A DNA stretch of 28,102 nt from assembly GCA_041558415.1 (NCBI GenBank), contig JBFFEY010000040.1, positions 1 to 28,102 of the forward strand, read 5' to 3'. The translations under genes and the position numbers were made by a program. Below are positions 1-9,243 of this stretch, piece by piece (position 1 is the first letter of the stretch; each line of letters begins with the position of its first letter). Source of the stretch: SG8-39 sp041558415 (lineage in GTDB: Bacteria; Pseudomonadota; Gammaproteobacteria; Burkholderiales; SG8-39). The notes under the pieces are model-generated. The model searched no databases. It had not been told where the DNA came from and was given only the letters and a program-made list of their open reading frames with translations.

Positions 1-260
1 CCGACGTCGATCAACTCCAGCGTCCCGGACAGGTTGTTCCACGTGCCCGTTCGCCAGCCGACCAGCGAACGCAGGGTCACCGCCTCGCCTTTCTCCGCAA
101 TGTTGGCCTGATCGACGTTTTCATAGCGCAGCCGGAAGTTCAAAATCGGCTTGCCGTCACGAATCGCGTCAACCAGGGAAACGCTGTCCTCGGCCCACAC
201 CGCAGCGGTAGCAAAAAGCAGGGAAAACGCAAAATACAGTCGAGCAATCGGGATGCGCAT
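1..260 (-). CDS. Porin-like outer membrane protein (alginate-export type), N-terminal part
   Basis: Only the first 86 codons are inside the window; the gene continues past the left edge. The protein starts MRIPIARLYF and has a signal peptide: Arg residues, a hydrophobic stretch, then a likely cleavage after AVWA near residue 20. The mature start (EDSVSLVDAIRDGKP, then NFRLRYENVDQ and TLRSLVGWRTG) looks like the opening beta-strands of the alginate-export/porin-like barrel family found in many Gram-negative bacteria. The ATG at 260 is preferred over the in-frame ATG at 272 because GGAGAAG lies just upstream of it. The family match is from memory of the motif pattern. The substrate cannot be told. 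The upstream region carries one copy of a 23-base repeat (282-304). Confidence 0.6.
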   Translation of the reverse strand, partial: MRIPIARLYFAFSLLFATAAVWAEDSVSLVDAIRDGKPILNFRLRYENVDQANIAEKGEAVTLRSLVGWRTGTWNNLSGTLELIDV

Positions 261-676
261 GAACTTCTCCATCTGACCAGGTGAATGATAAGAAATCCCT
301 TCGCCTCTGTGCCGCGAAACGCGTGTGGTTGCGGCGTGATTCGGGTCGATGAACGGTGCGTGGCGCCATGTTCGATCCTCGCCGCGGCTGCAAGCCCGGC
401 GCACAAGGTGCCTGATGGCAAATAAGTACGAGGGCGCCTCGCGCGAGGAACTCGCAGACAACGAGCTGGTTCACCTGCTCCATATCGGTCTGTAGGCACG
501 CCCTGCGTGCGTCCAGCGCCCGCCGAGCCTGGCGCGCGATTGGGTCCGTGCGCGAGGCTATGGCGATGCCGCTCGGCGCCGAGCATCTCCACTCGTTGGC
601 GCCGGCGCACCGGCACCGCGTCCATGGCGCTGAACGCTTCGGGGTCCCGTATTCAAGAATAAAATTACGACCCAAT
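261..676. other. Non-coding stretch upstream of porin-like gene and acyltransferase
   Basis: These 416 bases lie between divergent genes. Bases 282-304 hold the left copy of a 23-base direct repeat. On the minus strand this copy contains TATCAT, a possible -10 hexamer for the porin-like gene, but no convincing -35 was found. From about 305 to 650 the sequence is GC-rich and open in two minus-strand frames. Neither frame gives a protein I recognise, and the reading looks like chance openness or a decayed gene. Composition drops sharply at about 655, just before the acyltransferase start. Confidence 0.4.
282..304 (+). repeat. 23-base direct repeat, left copy
   Basis: The repeat begins TGAATGATA and ends CTTCGC. 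It matches 1695-1717 at 21 of 23 positions (differences at positions 10 and 17 of the repeat). The two copies bracket the AT-richer acyltransferase gene. The left copy sits in the upstream region of the porin-like gene. It may be a target or attachment-site duplication from insertion of the block between the copies; that is inference. Confidence 0.75.
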
Positions 677-1693
677 ATGGATACTGCCAATCAATCCCGA
701 GATATTAAGTCTGAAATTCTGCGTTCGCCCTCACTGTATCTCAAGGAATTTGAAGCCACCGAGCAACTGAATATCAACGACTACCGCTTGTTCAGCGGTA
801 CTCGTATGAAAGCCACGCTAGCCCCGATCATGTATTGGGCGATCAAACATGTTCCGAAATGGCTAGCGCTGTTGCCGATACGCGTATTAGTGCTGTTGCT
901 GCGTTTGTTGTACCTCTGGCCCAATAATCCATTCCGTCACGCCAGCGAAGCTATTTGTCAACTGGCGAGTGCAGCGGGATATGCGCATCAGCCCAGGCAA
1001 ATCTATCGTCAATTGCTGGATAACTCCCTGGGTACCGTTGAGAATTTTTTCCATTTGTATCGCGATGGAATAGACGCCGTGCTCGATATTATCGAGCTGG
1101 ATGGTAAATACGCCGAAAAAATAAACAGGCTGGCCAAGCAATACGGCGGCGTGGTGATCATGGTTCCCCATAATTTCGCCAGTGTACTTTCCAGTTCGAA
1201 AATGAATCGCGCCTTTCCGTTGTTAATCGTGACTCGAAATTCGCCCACGATAGATCGAACCAAAGCCGCGCTGGAGTTTTTCGAGCGCATGCAAGTGACT
1301 GTACTCATGGTGCGCGGCGGCAACCCGTTTGAGTTAACACGTACGTTGTTTGCCGAGTTGAAAAAAGGGGTAGCTGTAGCCGCGACGGTAGACAGTATTG
1401 ACCACTCCAGCCCGACGACTGTGCGCATGTTTGGGCAAGAAGTGCGATTTGCCTCTTGGGCGGCGAAAATTGCCGTTAAAAAGAAGGTGCCAATGATTCC
1501 AAGTTATTTTCGCTCCGACGGTAAGCAAGTGATTGCACGCTTCGGTGAAGAAATCGTCACAGACAATATCGAAACAGCAATGCAACATTACGCCAGCTTC
1601 TTCGAACGACAAATCTTAGAAGACCCTTCCAGTTGGGCGTATCTCGGGGATAAACGCTGGCGTAAGGTCTTGCTCAAGGCCACAGAGAAGTGA
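677..1693 (+). CDS. LpxL/HtrB-like lipid acyltransferase family protein
   Basis: This 338-residue protein resembles the LpxL/HtrB branch of lysophospholipid acyltransferases, inner-membrane enzymes that move acyl chains onto lipid A or other lipids. Residues about 60-82 form a hydrophobic N-terminal anchor (LALLPIRVLVLLLRLLYLW). The core order fits the family: an LGTVENFFHLYRDG segment, then GGVVIMVPHNF with the candidate catalytic His165, then KKGVAVAATVDSID and VRMFGQEVRFASWAAKIA. The acidic residue normally five places after this His is a Val here, so catalysis is uncertain. The ATG at 677 was chosen because the longer upstream reading from 548 crosses GC-rich sequence unlike the rest of the gene; no clear ribosome site is visible. 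Base composition differs from neighbours: 27 of 60 G/C at 1081-1140 against 45 of 60 at 3241-3300. That suggests acquisition from elsewhere. Confidence 0.6.
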   Translation: MDTANQSRDIKSEILRSPSLYLKEFEATEQLNINDYRLFSGTRMKATLAPIMYWAIKHVPKWLALLPIRVLVLLLRLLYLWPNNPFRHASEAICQLASAAGYAHQPRQIYRQLLDNSLGTVENFFHLYRDGIDAVLDIIELDGKYAEKINRLAKQYGGVVIMVPHNFASVLSSSKMNRAFPLLIVTRNSPTIDRTKAALEFFERMQVTVLMVRGGNPFELTRTLFAELKKGVAVAATVDSIDHSSPTTVRMFGQEVRFASWAAKIAVKKKVPMIPSYFRSDGKQVIARFGEEIVTDNIETAMQHYASFFERQILEDPSSWAYLGDKRWRKVLLKATEK

Positions 1694-1694
1694 A

Positions 1695-1717
1695 TGAATG
1701 ATAGGAAATCGCTTCGC
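1695..1717 (+). repeat. 23-base direct repeat, right copy
   Basis: This is the second copy of the element at 282-304, identical at 21 of 23 bases. It begins one base after the acyltransferase stop codon, so the gene ends almost exactly at the repeat. Similarity between the two sites stops at the repeat ends. Confidence 0.75.
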
Positions 1718-1793
1718 ACGTTCGGGACAGGCGAGGACTGCGCGTGCCGCTGCGGCAGCCTGAGGCGATGTCGGGAACGGGGTGGTAGGCAGG

Positions 1794-2037
1794 CGGCAGG
1801 CCCGAACGCCCGGCGGGCGGTGAGGCGCCGCCGGGCCGCGTCGGCGCCCAAAGGCCGAGCCAGGACAGGATGCGCTCGATCACGGCCGGGTCTGCGATGA
1901 GCGCAATCACCCGCATCTGCCTGTCGCATTCCAGGCGCACGAGCGGATCGACCTCGCAGACCTTGCGGATCAGCTTGGCCCAGGCGGCTTTCGCGGCCTG
2001 AAACTGGGGTAGGCGCGGCCGGTTCGGCTGCCTAGAA
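1794..2037 (-). pseudogene. IS91-type transposase, C-terminal remnant
   Basis: Read on the minus strand, the frame encodes WAKLIRKVCEVDPLV, then RQMRVIALIADPAVIERIL, then WLGLWAP. This is the typical C-terminal signature of IS91-type transposases, where the stretch after VDPL normally carries a CPxCxG zinc motif and is followed by MRVIAxIxDPxVIxxIL. Here the zinc motif has decayed to RLECDRQ. The frame is closed upstream by a TGA at 2040-2042, next to the start of the reductase gene, so the N-terminal and catalytic parts are missing. The low-complexity tail beyond LWAP is probably not native. Boundaries are approximate. The family call is from motif memory; a related transposase group is possible. 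Confidence 0.6.
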
Positions 2038-2046
2038 TCTCAGGCC

Positions 2047-3036
2047 ATGAATTCCTTCCGCGCCTACCGCGTGCACGACAACGGCCGCTTCGGCGAGGGC
2101 CGTCTCGAAACGATGACGCGCGCCGAGCTCGATCAGGGCAATGTCGTGGTGCGCGTCGCCTATGCCTCGGTGAACTACAAGGACGCGCTCACCGCGCGCG
2201 GGCGGGCGAAGATCGCGCGCAAGTTTCCGCTCGTCGCGGGCATCGATCTGAGCGGCACGGTCGAGGAATCGTCGGATGCGCGCTTCCGGCCGGGTGACGA
2301 AGTGCTGACGCACAGCTTCGGCTTGGCCGTTGATCACGACGGCGGCTACGCCGAGTTCGGCCGGTTCCCGGCCGACTGGCTGATCCCCATGCCGCAGGGC
2401 CTCAGCCTGTTCGAGGCGGCCGCGCTCGGCGTCGCCGGGCACACCGCGGGTCTGGCGATCGACCTCATGCAGCTGAACGGGCTGCAGCGCGACAACGGTA
2501 AGGTGCTCGTCAACGGCGCCACCGGCGGCGTGGCGAGCATCGCGATCGACATTCTCTCCAAGCTCGGCTTTCAGGTTGCGGCGCTGACCGGCAAGAGCGA
2601 GGAAGCCGGCTACCTCACCGCGCTCGGCGCCACCGAGGTGCTCGACCGCAACGCCATGGAGTTCGGCAGCCGGCCGCTCGAGGCGATGCTCTGGGCAGGG
2701 GCGCTCGATTCGGTCGGCGGCGAGCAGCTCGCCTGGATCGCTCGCAGCATGCAGAAAGACGGCGTGATCGCTTCCTTCGGCAACGCCGGCGGCGTCGAGT
2801 TCAAGGGCAACGTGCTGCCGTTCATCCTGCGCGGCGTGCGGCTGATCGGCGTCAACGTCGACAACCCGCTCGAGCGCAAGAAGGCGATCTGGCAGCGGCT
2901 GGCCACCGACCTGCGGCCGCGCCATCTCGAAAGAATCGCGCGTCGCATTCCGTTTGAAACTCTGCCGCAGGCGTTCGACGATCTGCTCGCGGCACGGGTG
3001 CGCGGACGCATGGTGGTCGATTTCTCGCTGCGCTAG
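2047..3036 (+). CDS. YhdH/YhfP-type NAD(P)H oxidoreductase (MDR family)
   Basis: This 329-residue protein belongs to the zinc-free medium-chain reductases of the YhdH/YhfP (AcuI) type, which reduce acrylyl-CoA or quinone-like enones with NADPH in the cytoplasm. Visible family landmarks are VRVAYASVNYKDAL (about 36-49), PLVAGIDLSGTV, GGYAEF, DWLIPMPQGLS, the nucleotide-binding GATGGVAS (about 157-164) and the C-terminal LPQAFDDLLAARVRGRMVVDF. Length is normal for the family. No zinc-ligand cysteines are seen, as expected. It is the first gene of a plus-strand run and is followed after 44 bases by an acyl-CoA dehydrogenase, so an enoyl-CoA reducing role is plausible. AcuI itself cannot be separated from YhdH/YhfP paralogues by eye. 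Confidence 0.85.
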   Translation: MNSFRAYRVHDNGRFGEGRLETMTRAELDQGNVVVRVAYASVNYKDALTARGRAKIARKFPLVAGIDLSGTVEESSDARFRPGDEVLTHSFGLAVDHDGGYAEFGRFPADWLIPMPQGLSLFEAAALGVAGHTAGLAIDLMQLNGLQRDNGKVLVNGATGGVASIAIDILSKLGFQVAALTGKSEEAGYLTALGATEVLDRNAMEFGSRPLEAMLWAGALDSVGGEQLAWIARSMQKDGVIASFGNAGGVEFKGNVLPFILRGVRLIGVNVDNPLERKKAIWQRLATDLRPRHLERIARRIPFETLPQAFDDLLAARVRGRMVVDFSLR

Positions 3037-3080
3037 ACTTTTCGTTCGCGCCGCCCGCCGGCGCCTGAGGAGGCATTCCG

Positions 3081-4277
<1,197 letters not shown>

Positions 4278-4279
4278 CC

Positions 4280-5398
4280 ATGGATTTCGAATACAGCGAA
4301 GAGCAGCAGCTGCTCGCCGACTCGGTGCAGCGCCTCATGCTAAAGGACTACGATTTCGAGGCGCGCAAGAACATCGTTGCCTCGGACGCGGGCTACAGCG
4401 AGGATATCTGGCGTGCCTTTGCCGAGATGGGTCTGCTCGGTCTGCCTCTGCCGCAGGACCACGGCGGCTTCGGCGGGGGCGCGCTCGACCTGATGGCGGT
4501 GATGGAAGCTTTCGGCGAAGGCCTGGTCGTCGAGCCCTATCTCGCGACGGTCGGCCTGGGGGCGCAGCTCATCGCGCGCGCCGGCAGCAGGGCGCAGCAG
4601 AAGGCCATCCTGCCGGCGGTGGCCGAGGGGCGCATGAAGCTCGCCTTCGCGCACACGGAGGCCGACGCACGCTACAACCTCGCGCAGGTCGCAACCAGGG
4701 CGACGCCGAACGAAGCGGGCTGGCTGCTTTCGGGCGACAAGCGCGTGGTGCTCGGCGCGCCGCTCGCCGACAAGCTGATCGTCTCGGCGGCGACCAGCAA
4801 GCGCGGCTTCAGCCTGTTCCTCGTCGACCGCAACGCGCCGGGCGTCGAGGTGAAGGCCTACCGCACCTTCGACGAGATGCGCGCCGGCGACGTCGCGCTG
4901 GAAAACGTCCAGGTCGACAAGAAGTCGATGATCGGCAAGAAGAACGCCGGCCTCGCGCTCGTCGAGGCAGTGGTGGATTTCGCCACCGCGCTCATCTGCG
5001 CCGAGGCGGTCGGCGTCATCAAGTCGGCCAACGAGTCGACGCTCGAGTATCTCAAGACGCGCAAACAGTTCGGCGTGCCGATCGGCACCTTCCAGGCGCT
5101 GCAGCACCGCATGGTCGACATGTTCATCACCGGCGAGCAGGCGCGCTCGATGGCCTGCCTCGCGGCGAGCAAGGCGGAGGTGGCGGATGCCGACGAGCGC
5201 CGCCGTGCCATCTCGGCGGCGAAGATCAAGATCGCCGACGCCTGCCGCCACGTCAGCCAGGAGTCGATCCAGCTGCACGGCGGCATGGGCATGACCGAGG
5301 AAATGAAGGTTTCGCACGCGTTCCGCCGGCTGACCATGATCGCGCAGCAATTCGGCGATGCCGACCACCATCTCGAGCGCTTCGCGGCGCTCGCCTGA
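4280..5398 (+). CDS. Acyl-CoA dehydrogenase, small-subunit type (PimD-like)
   Basis: This 372-residue acyl-CoA dehydrogenase homologue starts MDFEYSEEQQLLADSVQRL. It carries LGLPLPQDHGGFGGG near residue 60, the TRKQFGVPIGTFQALQHRMVDM helix and ESIQLHGGMGMTEEMKVSHAF near the C-terminus. It lacks the usual YEGTxxIQR end and finishes in FRRLTMIAQQFGDADHHL, as small partners of heteromeric enzymes do. The central FAD signature is weak (FAHTEADARYN), which also fits a non-catalytic or half-site partner. It begins two bases after the large subunit stop, indicating coupled translation. I infer an alpha2beta2 complex with the 3081-4277 product. Function as an independent enzyme is less likely but not excluded. 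Confidence 0.85.
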   Translation: MDFEYSEEQQLLADSVQRLMLKDYDFEARKNIVASDAGYSEDIWRAFAEMGLLGLPLPQDHGGFGGGALDLMAVMEAFGEGLVVEPYLATVGLGAQLIARAGSRAQQKAILPAVAEGRMKLAFAHTEADARYNLAQVATRATPNEAGWLLSGDKRVVLGAPLADKLIVSAATSKRGFSLFLVDRNAPGVEVKAYRTFDEMRAGDVALENVQVDKKSMIGKKNAGLALVEAVVDFATALICAEAVGVIKSANESTLEYLKTRKQFGVPIGTFQALQHRMVDMFITGEQARSMACLAASKAEVADADERRRAISAAKIKIADACRHVSQESIQLHGGMGMTEEMKVSHAFRRLTMIAQQFGDADHHLERFAALA

Positions 5399-5407
5399 GG
5401 AGCAGAC

Positions 5408-6409
5408 ATGGCAACCAACAAGGCCTGGACCCTCGCGGCTTATCTGAGCGGCCTGCCGACCACGGACAACTTCCGTCTGGTCGAGGCGCCGGCGTCGGCG
5501 CCCGCCGATGGCGAACTGCTGGTGAAGAATCTGTGGCTGTCGCTCGATCCGTACATGCTCGGGCGCATGACGCAGCAGAAAAGCTACGCCAAGGGCGTCG
5601 AGATCGGCGAAGTGATGACCGGCGAAACCGTCGGCGAGATCGTCGAGTCGAAGCATCCCGGCTTCGCACCCGGCGAGAAGGTGATCGCGCAGGCGGGGTG
5701 GCAGCTCTATGCGACGCTGAAGGGCGAAGCGCTCACCAAAATCGACCCGTCGGCGCGCTTTCCCCTTTCGTACTACCTCGGTTCCCTCGGCATGCCGGGA
5801 CGCACCGCCTACTTCGGGCTGCACGAGGTCGGCAAGCCGAAGGCCGGGGAGACGCTGGTGGTCTCGGCGGCCTCGGGCGCGGTCGGCAGCGTGGTCGGCC
5901 AGCTCGGCAAGATCGCCGGCTGCCGCGTCGTCGGCATCGCCGGCGGCAAGCCGAAGTGCGACTACGTCACCGGCGAGCTCGGATTCGATGCCTGCGTCGA
6001 CTACAAGGCGGGCAATCTGCACCGCGACCTGGTGGAAGCCTGCCCGAAGGGCGTCGACATCTACTTCGACAACGTCGGCGGCGAGACGCTCGACATGATG
6101 CTTCGACAGATGAATGTCTTCGGCCGCATCGTCATCTGCGGTCGCATCTCGGGGTATCACGGCAGTGAGCCCTACGGCGTCAAGAACCTCGGCACGCTGA
6201 TCCCGAACCGGGTACGCATGCAGGGGATCCTCGTTTGGGATTGGGCCGACCGCTACGCCGAGGCGAACAAGGCGCTCGCGGGCTATCTCGCGCAGAGCAA
6301 GCTCAAGGTCCGCGAGACGATCGTCGAGGGCATCGAGCGCGCCCCCCAGGGTTTCCTTGACCTGGTGAACGGCCGGAATTTCGGCAAGCAGCTCGTTAAG
6401 TTGGCCTGA
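5408..6409 (+). CDS. NADP-dependent oxidoreductase, CurA / leukotriene B4 dehydrogenase-like
   Basis: This 333-residue medium-chain reductase of the CurA/PTGR type reduces C=C bonds of alpha,beta-unsaturated carbonyls with NADPH. Diagnostic segments are LWLSLDPYMLGRM (about 44-56), LGMPGRTAYFGLHEVGKPKAGETLVVSAASGAVGSVVGQ (about 128-166, with the glycine-rich nucleotide site), VGIAGGKPKCDYV and DIYFDNVGGETLD. Length matches the family. The ATG has GAGGAG upstream and starts nine bases after the preceding dehydrogenase. Together with the reductase at 2047 and the dehydrogenase pair, it suggests processing of an unsaturated or alicyclic acyl intermediate. The specific substrate cannot be read from sequence. 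Confidence 0.87.
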   Translation: MATNKAWTLAAYLSGLPTTDNFRLVEAPASAPADGELLVKNLWLSLDPYMLGRMTQQKSYAKGVEIGEVMTGETVGEIVESKHPGFAPGEKVIAQAGWQLYATLKGEALTKIDPSARFPLSYYLGSLGMPGRTAYFGLHEVGKPKAGETLVVSAASGAVGSVVGQLGKIAGCRVVGIAGGKPKCDYVTGELGFDACVDYKAGNLHRDLVEACPKGVDIYFDNVGGETLDMMLRQMNVFGRIVICGRISGYHGSEPYGVKNLGTLIPNRVRMQGILVWDWADRYAEANKALAGYLAQSKLKVRETIVEGIERAPQGFLDLVNGRNFGKQLVKLA

Positions 6410-6489
6410 AGCGCCGTTTCGCGCGTCGCGTGGCGCAGGGGACGCGCGGGTGCGACACTATTGCCCTTCGATTTTCGAGGGGAAGGCGC

Positions 6490-7185
6490 GTGATCGAGCT
6501 CTACACCTGGCCGACGCCGAACGGCCACAAGGTCCACATCATGCTGGAGGAGACGGGCCTGCCCTACCGCGTGCACCCGATCGACATCGGCGCCGGGGAC
6601 CAGTTCAAGCCCGAATTCCTCAAGATCTCGCCCAACAACAAGATGCCGGCGATGATCGACCTCGACGGGCCGGGCGGCAAGCCGTTCGCGCTCGCCGAGT
6701 CGGGCGCCATGCTGTTCTACCTGGCCTCGAAGACCGGGCGGTTCCTGCCGGAAGACCTGCGCGAGCGCTGGCAGGTGATGCAGTGGGTCATGTTCCAGAT
6801 GGGGCACGTCGGCCCGATGCTCGGCCAGGCGCATCACTTTCTCGGCTACGCACCGGAAAAGATTCCCTATGCCATGAACCGCTACAAGAACGAGGCGAAC
6901 CGGCTCTACGGCGTCATGGACCGCCGGCTCGGCGAGTCGAAGTTCATGGCCTGCGATGAATACACGATTGCCGACATGGCGGTGATGCCCTGGCTGCGCT
7001 TTCCCGAGCGCCAGGGCGTCGACATCGAGGCGTATCCGAACGTGAAGCGCTGGCGCGACGGCATCGCCGCGCGACCTGCGGTGCAGCGCGCGCTGCAGGT
7101 GCTCGCCGACCGGCGACGCACCGGACCGCAGACCGACAAGGAGCGCGAGATACTGTACGGGGTCGCGCAATACCAGAGGAGATAG
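6490..7185 (+). CDS. Glutathione S-transferase, YfcG-like
   Basis: This 231-residue protein has a thioredoxin-fold N-terminal half and an all-alpha C-terminal half. The start IELYTWPTPNGHKVHIMLEE (residues 2-21) and ISPNNKMPAMID, followed by LAESGAMLFYLA, are the typical glutathione-binding segments of YfcG/Ure2p-like (Nu-class) transferases. In that class a Thr/Asn near PNG replaces the usual catalytic Tyr/Ser, and disulfide reductase activity is known. The GTG at 6490 is chosen over the ATG at 6430 because GAGGGGAAGG lies directly before it and homology begins there. It ends immediately before the SDR gene, so the two are probably co-translated. A role in removing glutathione adducts or protecting from reactive enones is inference. 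Confidence 0.87.
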   Translation: MIELYTWPTPNGHKVHIMLEETGLPYRVHPIDIGAGDQFKPEFLKISPNNKMPAMIDLDGPGGKPFALAESGAMLFYLASKTGRFLPEDLRERWQVMQWVMFQMGHVGPMLGQAHHFLGYAPEKIPYAMNRYKNEANRLYGVMDRRLGESKFMACDEYTIADMAVMPWLRFPERQGVDIEAYPNVKRWRDGIAARPAVQRALQVLADRRRTGPQTDKEREILYGVAQYQRR

Positions 7186-7956
7186 ATGATGGCGGCGCTC
7201 AAGGGGAAAGTGGCGTGGGTCACCGGCGGTGGCTCGGGCATCGGGCTGGCGGGCGCGGTGTCGCTCGCGCGCGAAGGCGCGCATGTGGTGATCACCGGAC
7301 GCACCTCAAAGTCGCTCGACAGCGGCCTGGCGGAGGTGCAGAAGGCCGGCTCGGCGGAGGCGATGCTGCTCGACGTCAAGGACCGCGCGGCGGTGATGCA
7401 GGTCGCGGCCGACATCGAGAAGCGCCACGGGCGCATCGACATCCTCGTCAACAGCGCCGGCACCAACATCAGCGGTGCCAAGCGCAACCTCGCCAAGATG
7501 TCGCTCGACGACTGGGACGACGTCGTGCGCATCAACCTCGATGGCCTTTTCTACTGCTGCTACGCCGTCATCCCGGGCATGCGCAAGCGCAAGGACGGCC
7601 TGATCATCAACATCTCTTCGCGCGCCGGGCGCTACGCCACGCCTCTGACGGGCCCGGCGTACAACGCGACCAAACGCGCCGTGGTCGCGCTCACCGAGTC
7701 GATCAACCTGGAGGAGTGCACGAACGGCATTCGTGCGACCTCGGTGCTGCCGGGGGAGGTCGCGACGCCGATCATGGCGAAGCGGCCGGTGCCGCCGTCG
7801 CCGGAGCGCTTGGCCGAGATGTCGCAGCCGGAGGACCTCGGGGAGACGATTCTGTATCTCGCCAAGATGCCGCCGCGTACCTGCGTCGAGGAACTCATCA
7901 TCGGCCCAACGCTTAACCGCCTGGCGATCGGCGGTACCGAGACAGCCAAGGGTTGA
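7186..7956 (+). CDS. SDR family oxidoreductase
   Basis: This 256-residue classical short-chain dehydrogenase has the cofactor loop TGGGSGIG (about 14-21), NSAG in place of the usual NNAG (about 94-97), NISSRAG with the catalytic Ser, YNATK with Tyr and Lys, and the PGEVATP segment after the active site. The start follows the transferase stop with no gap; ATG occurs twice in succession, so the first residue may be at 7186 or 7189. It should oxidise a hydroxyl or reduce a ketone with NAD(P)H in the cytoplasm. The substrate is not identifiable. The neighbouring MFS gene overlaps its stop codon. Confidence 0.88.
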   Translation: MMAALKGKVAWVTGGGSGIGLAGAVSLAREGAHVVITGRTSKSLDSGLAEVQKAGSAEAMLLDVKDRAAVMQVAADIEKRHGRIDILVNSAGTNISGAKRNLAKMSLDDWDDVVRINLDGLFYCCYAVIPGMRKRKDGLIINISSRAGRYATPLTGPAYNATKRAVVALTESINLEECTNGIRATSVLPGEVATPIMAKRPVPPSPERLAEMSQPEDLGETILYLAKMPPRTCVEELIIGPTLNRLAIGGTETAKG

Positions 7957-9233
7957 GCGCGCCGGAGACGCAATCAGGGTCGGCGCCGGGCGCCGGCTGG
8001 CTGGCGGCACGGGTCGGCGCGCCGTTCATCGCCGGCTATTTCGTTTCCTACTGCTACCGTGCGGTCAACGCAGTCCTTGCGCCGACCCTGGCCGAGGAAT
8101 TCGGGCTCAGCGCCGGCACGCTCGGCCTGCTTTCCAGCATGTACTTCCTGTCGTTCATGCTGTTTCAGCTGCCCGGCGGGCTGCTGCTGGATCGTTTCGG
8201 TCCACGCCGCGTCAACGCGACGCTGCTGCTGATTGCCGCGGCAGGAGGGCTTTGGTTCGCCATGGCCGGCTCGGCCATCGAGGCGATCGCTGCGCGCGCG
8301 CTGATCGGTTTCGGCGTTTCGGTGTCCCTCATGTCGAGCTTCCAGGCCTTCGTGCTGTGGTATCCGACGGCGCGCATCGCGACCATGAACGCGATCGCCT
8401 TCTCGGTCGGCGCGCTCGGCGCGCTCACGGTGACCGTGCCGCTCGAGCTGCTGCTGCGCGCGATCGACTGGCGCCAGGCCTTTCTCCTGATCGTCGCCTT
8501 GAATCTGGCTGTCAGCGCGGTGCTCTGGCTATGGGTACCCGAGCGCAGCGCGCGCCCGCGCGGCGAGTCTTTCAGAGCGCTGCTGCGCGGCCTGGGCGCG
8601 CTCATGCGCCAGATGACCTTCCTGCGCATCGCGCTGTGCATGGCAGCGAGCCAGTTCGCGGCGACCTCGCTGCAGACGCTCTGGGTCGCGACCTGGTGGC
8701 GCGACGTCGCGGGCTACTCGCCGGTCGAGGTGGCGCGCGGCCTCGCCGCGCTAAACGTCGCCATGATCGTCGGTTATCTCGGCTTCGGCAGCGCCGCCGA
8801 CCGCGCTGTGCAGCGCGGGGCGAGCACGCTGCCGCTGTTCGCCGGCGGCATCGCCGCGGCGTCGCTCTGCCTCGGCCTCATCGTGGCGGGGGTGCGCACC
8901 GGCAGCCTCGCGCTATGGTGCATCTTCGTGCTCGGCTCCACCGCCGCGGTGAGCATCTACTCGACGCTGTCGCGCGTTTATCCGAAAGCAATGACCGGAC
9001 GGGTGATCACGGGCCTGAACATGTTCGGCTTCATCGGCATGTTTCTCGGCCAGTGGGGCGTCGGCCTGGTGATCGGTCTGTGGCCGGGTACGCCCTCCGG
9101 CTACGCGCCCGAGGCCTACAGTTGGGCGCTGGCGATGTTGTGGTTGGTACAGTTCGCCGGTCTGGCGTGGTTCTGGATGGGGCGTAAGACGCTCGAGGGG
9201 GCGGGGGGGAACCGGGGCACAGCACCTCGATAG
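7953..9233 (+). CDS. MFS transporter
   Basis: This 426-residue protein has about twelve hydrophobic segments arranged as two six-helix halves. After the second helix it carries the major-facilitator loop LLDRFGPRRVNA, the usual DRxGRR-type motif A, and there is a matching DRAVQRG loop in the second half. The TTG at 7953 overlaps the SDR stop (TTGA). The next ATG lies only after the second membrane helix, so TTG or a nearby rare start must be used. As the last gene of the operon it probably moves the pathway substrate or product across the inner membrane. Direction and substrate cannot be told. Confidence 0.88.
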   Translation: MSAPETQSGSAPGAGWLAARVGAPFIAGYFVSYCYRAVNAVLAPTLAEEFGLSAGTLGLLSSMYFLSFMLFQLPGGLLLDRFGPRRVNATLLLIAAAGGLWFAMAGSAIEAIAARALIGFGVSVSLMSSFQAFVLWYPTARIATMNAIAFSVGALGALTVTVPLELLLRAIDWRQAFLLIVALNLAVSAVLWLWVPERSARPRGESFRALLRGLGALMRQMTFLRIALCMAASQFAATSLQTLWVATWWRDVAGYSPVEVARGLAALNVAMIVGYLGFGSAADRAVQRGASTLPLFAGGIAAASLCLGLIVAGVRTGSLALWCIFVLGSTAAVSIYSTLSRVYPKAMTGRVITGLNMFGFIGMFLGQWGVGLVIGLWPGTPSGYAPEAYSWALAMLWLVQFAGLAWFWMGRKTLEGAGGNRGTAPR

Positions 9234-9243
9234 CGCCTGCTAT

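Larger units (their letters stand above)
1694..2046. other. Intergenic stretch with repeat copy, GC hairpin and transposase remnant
   Basis: These 353 bases hold no intact gene. They contain, in order: the right copy of the 23-base direct repeat (1695-1717); a strong GC hairpin with 9-base arms at 1808-1816 and 1828-1836 and an 11-base loop, lacking a T tract; and, on the minus strand, the decayed end of an IS91-type transposase. No promoter for the operon starting at 2047 could be singled out. Confidence 0.5.

Noticed and set aside
548..676. N-terminal extension of the acyltransferase from an ATG at 548
   Set aside because: The extension is GC-rich, His/Arg-rich and without membrane or family features; composition changes at about 655 and the ATG at 677 fits better.
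140..690. Minus-strand open frames upstream of the porin-like gene
   Set aside because: They cross the start region of the porin-like gene, overlap one another in different frames and give no recognisable protein. A decayed gene cannot be excluded.
1808..1836. GC-rich hairpin after the acyltransferase as a terminator
   Set aside because: The 9-base arms are perfect but no T tract follows in either direction, and GC-rich DNA makes such hairpins frequent by chance.
4340..6160. Long minus-strand open frame (606 codons) opposite the dehydrogenase operon
   Set aside because: It spans the junctions of well-supported genes on the other strand and shows no domain pattern.
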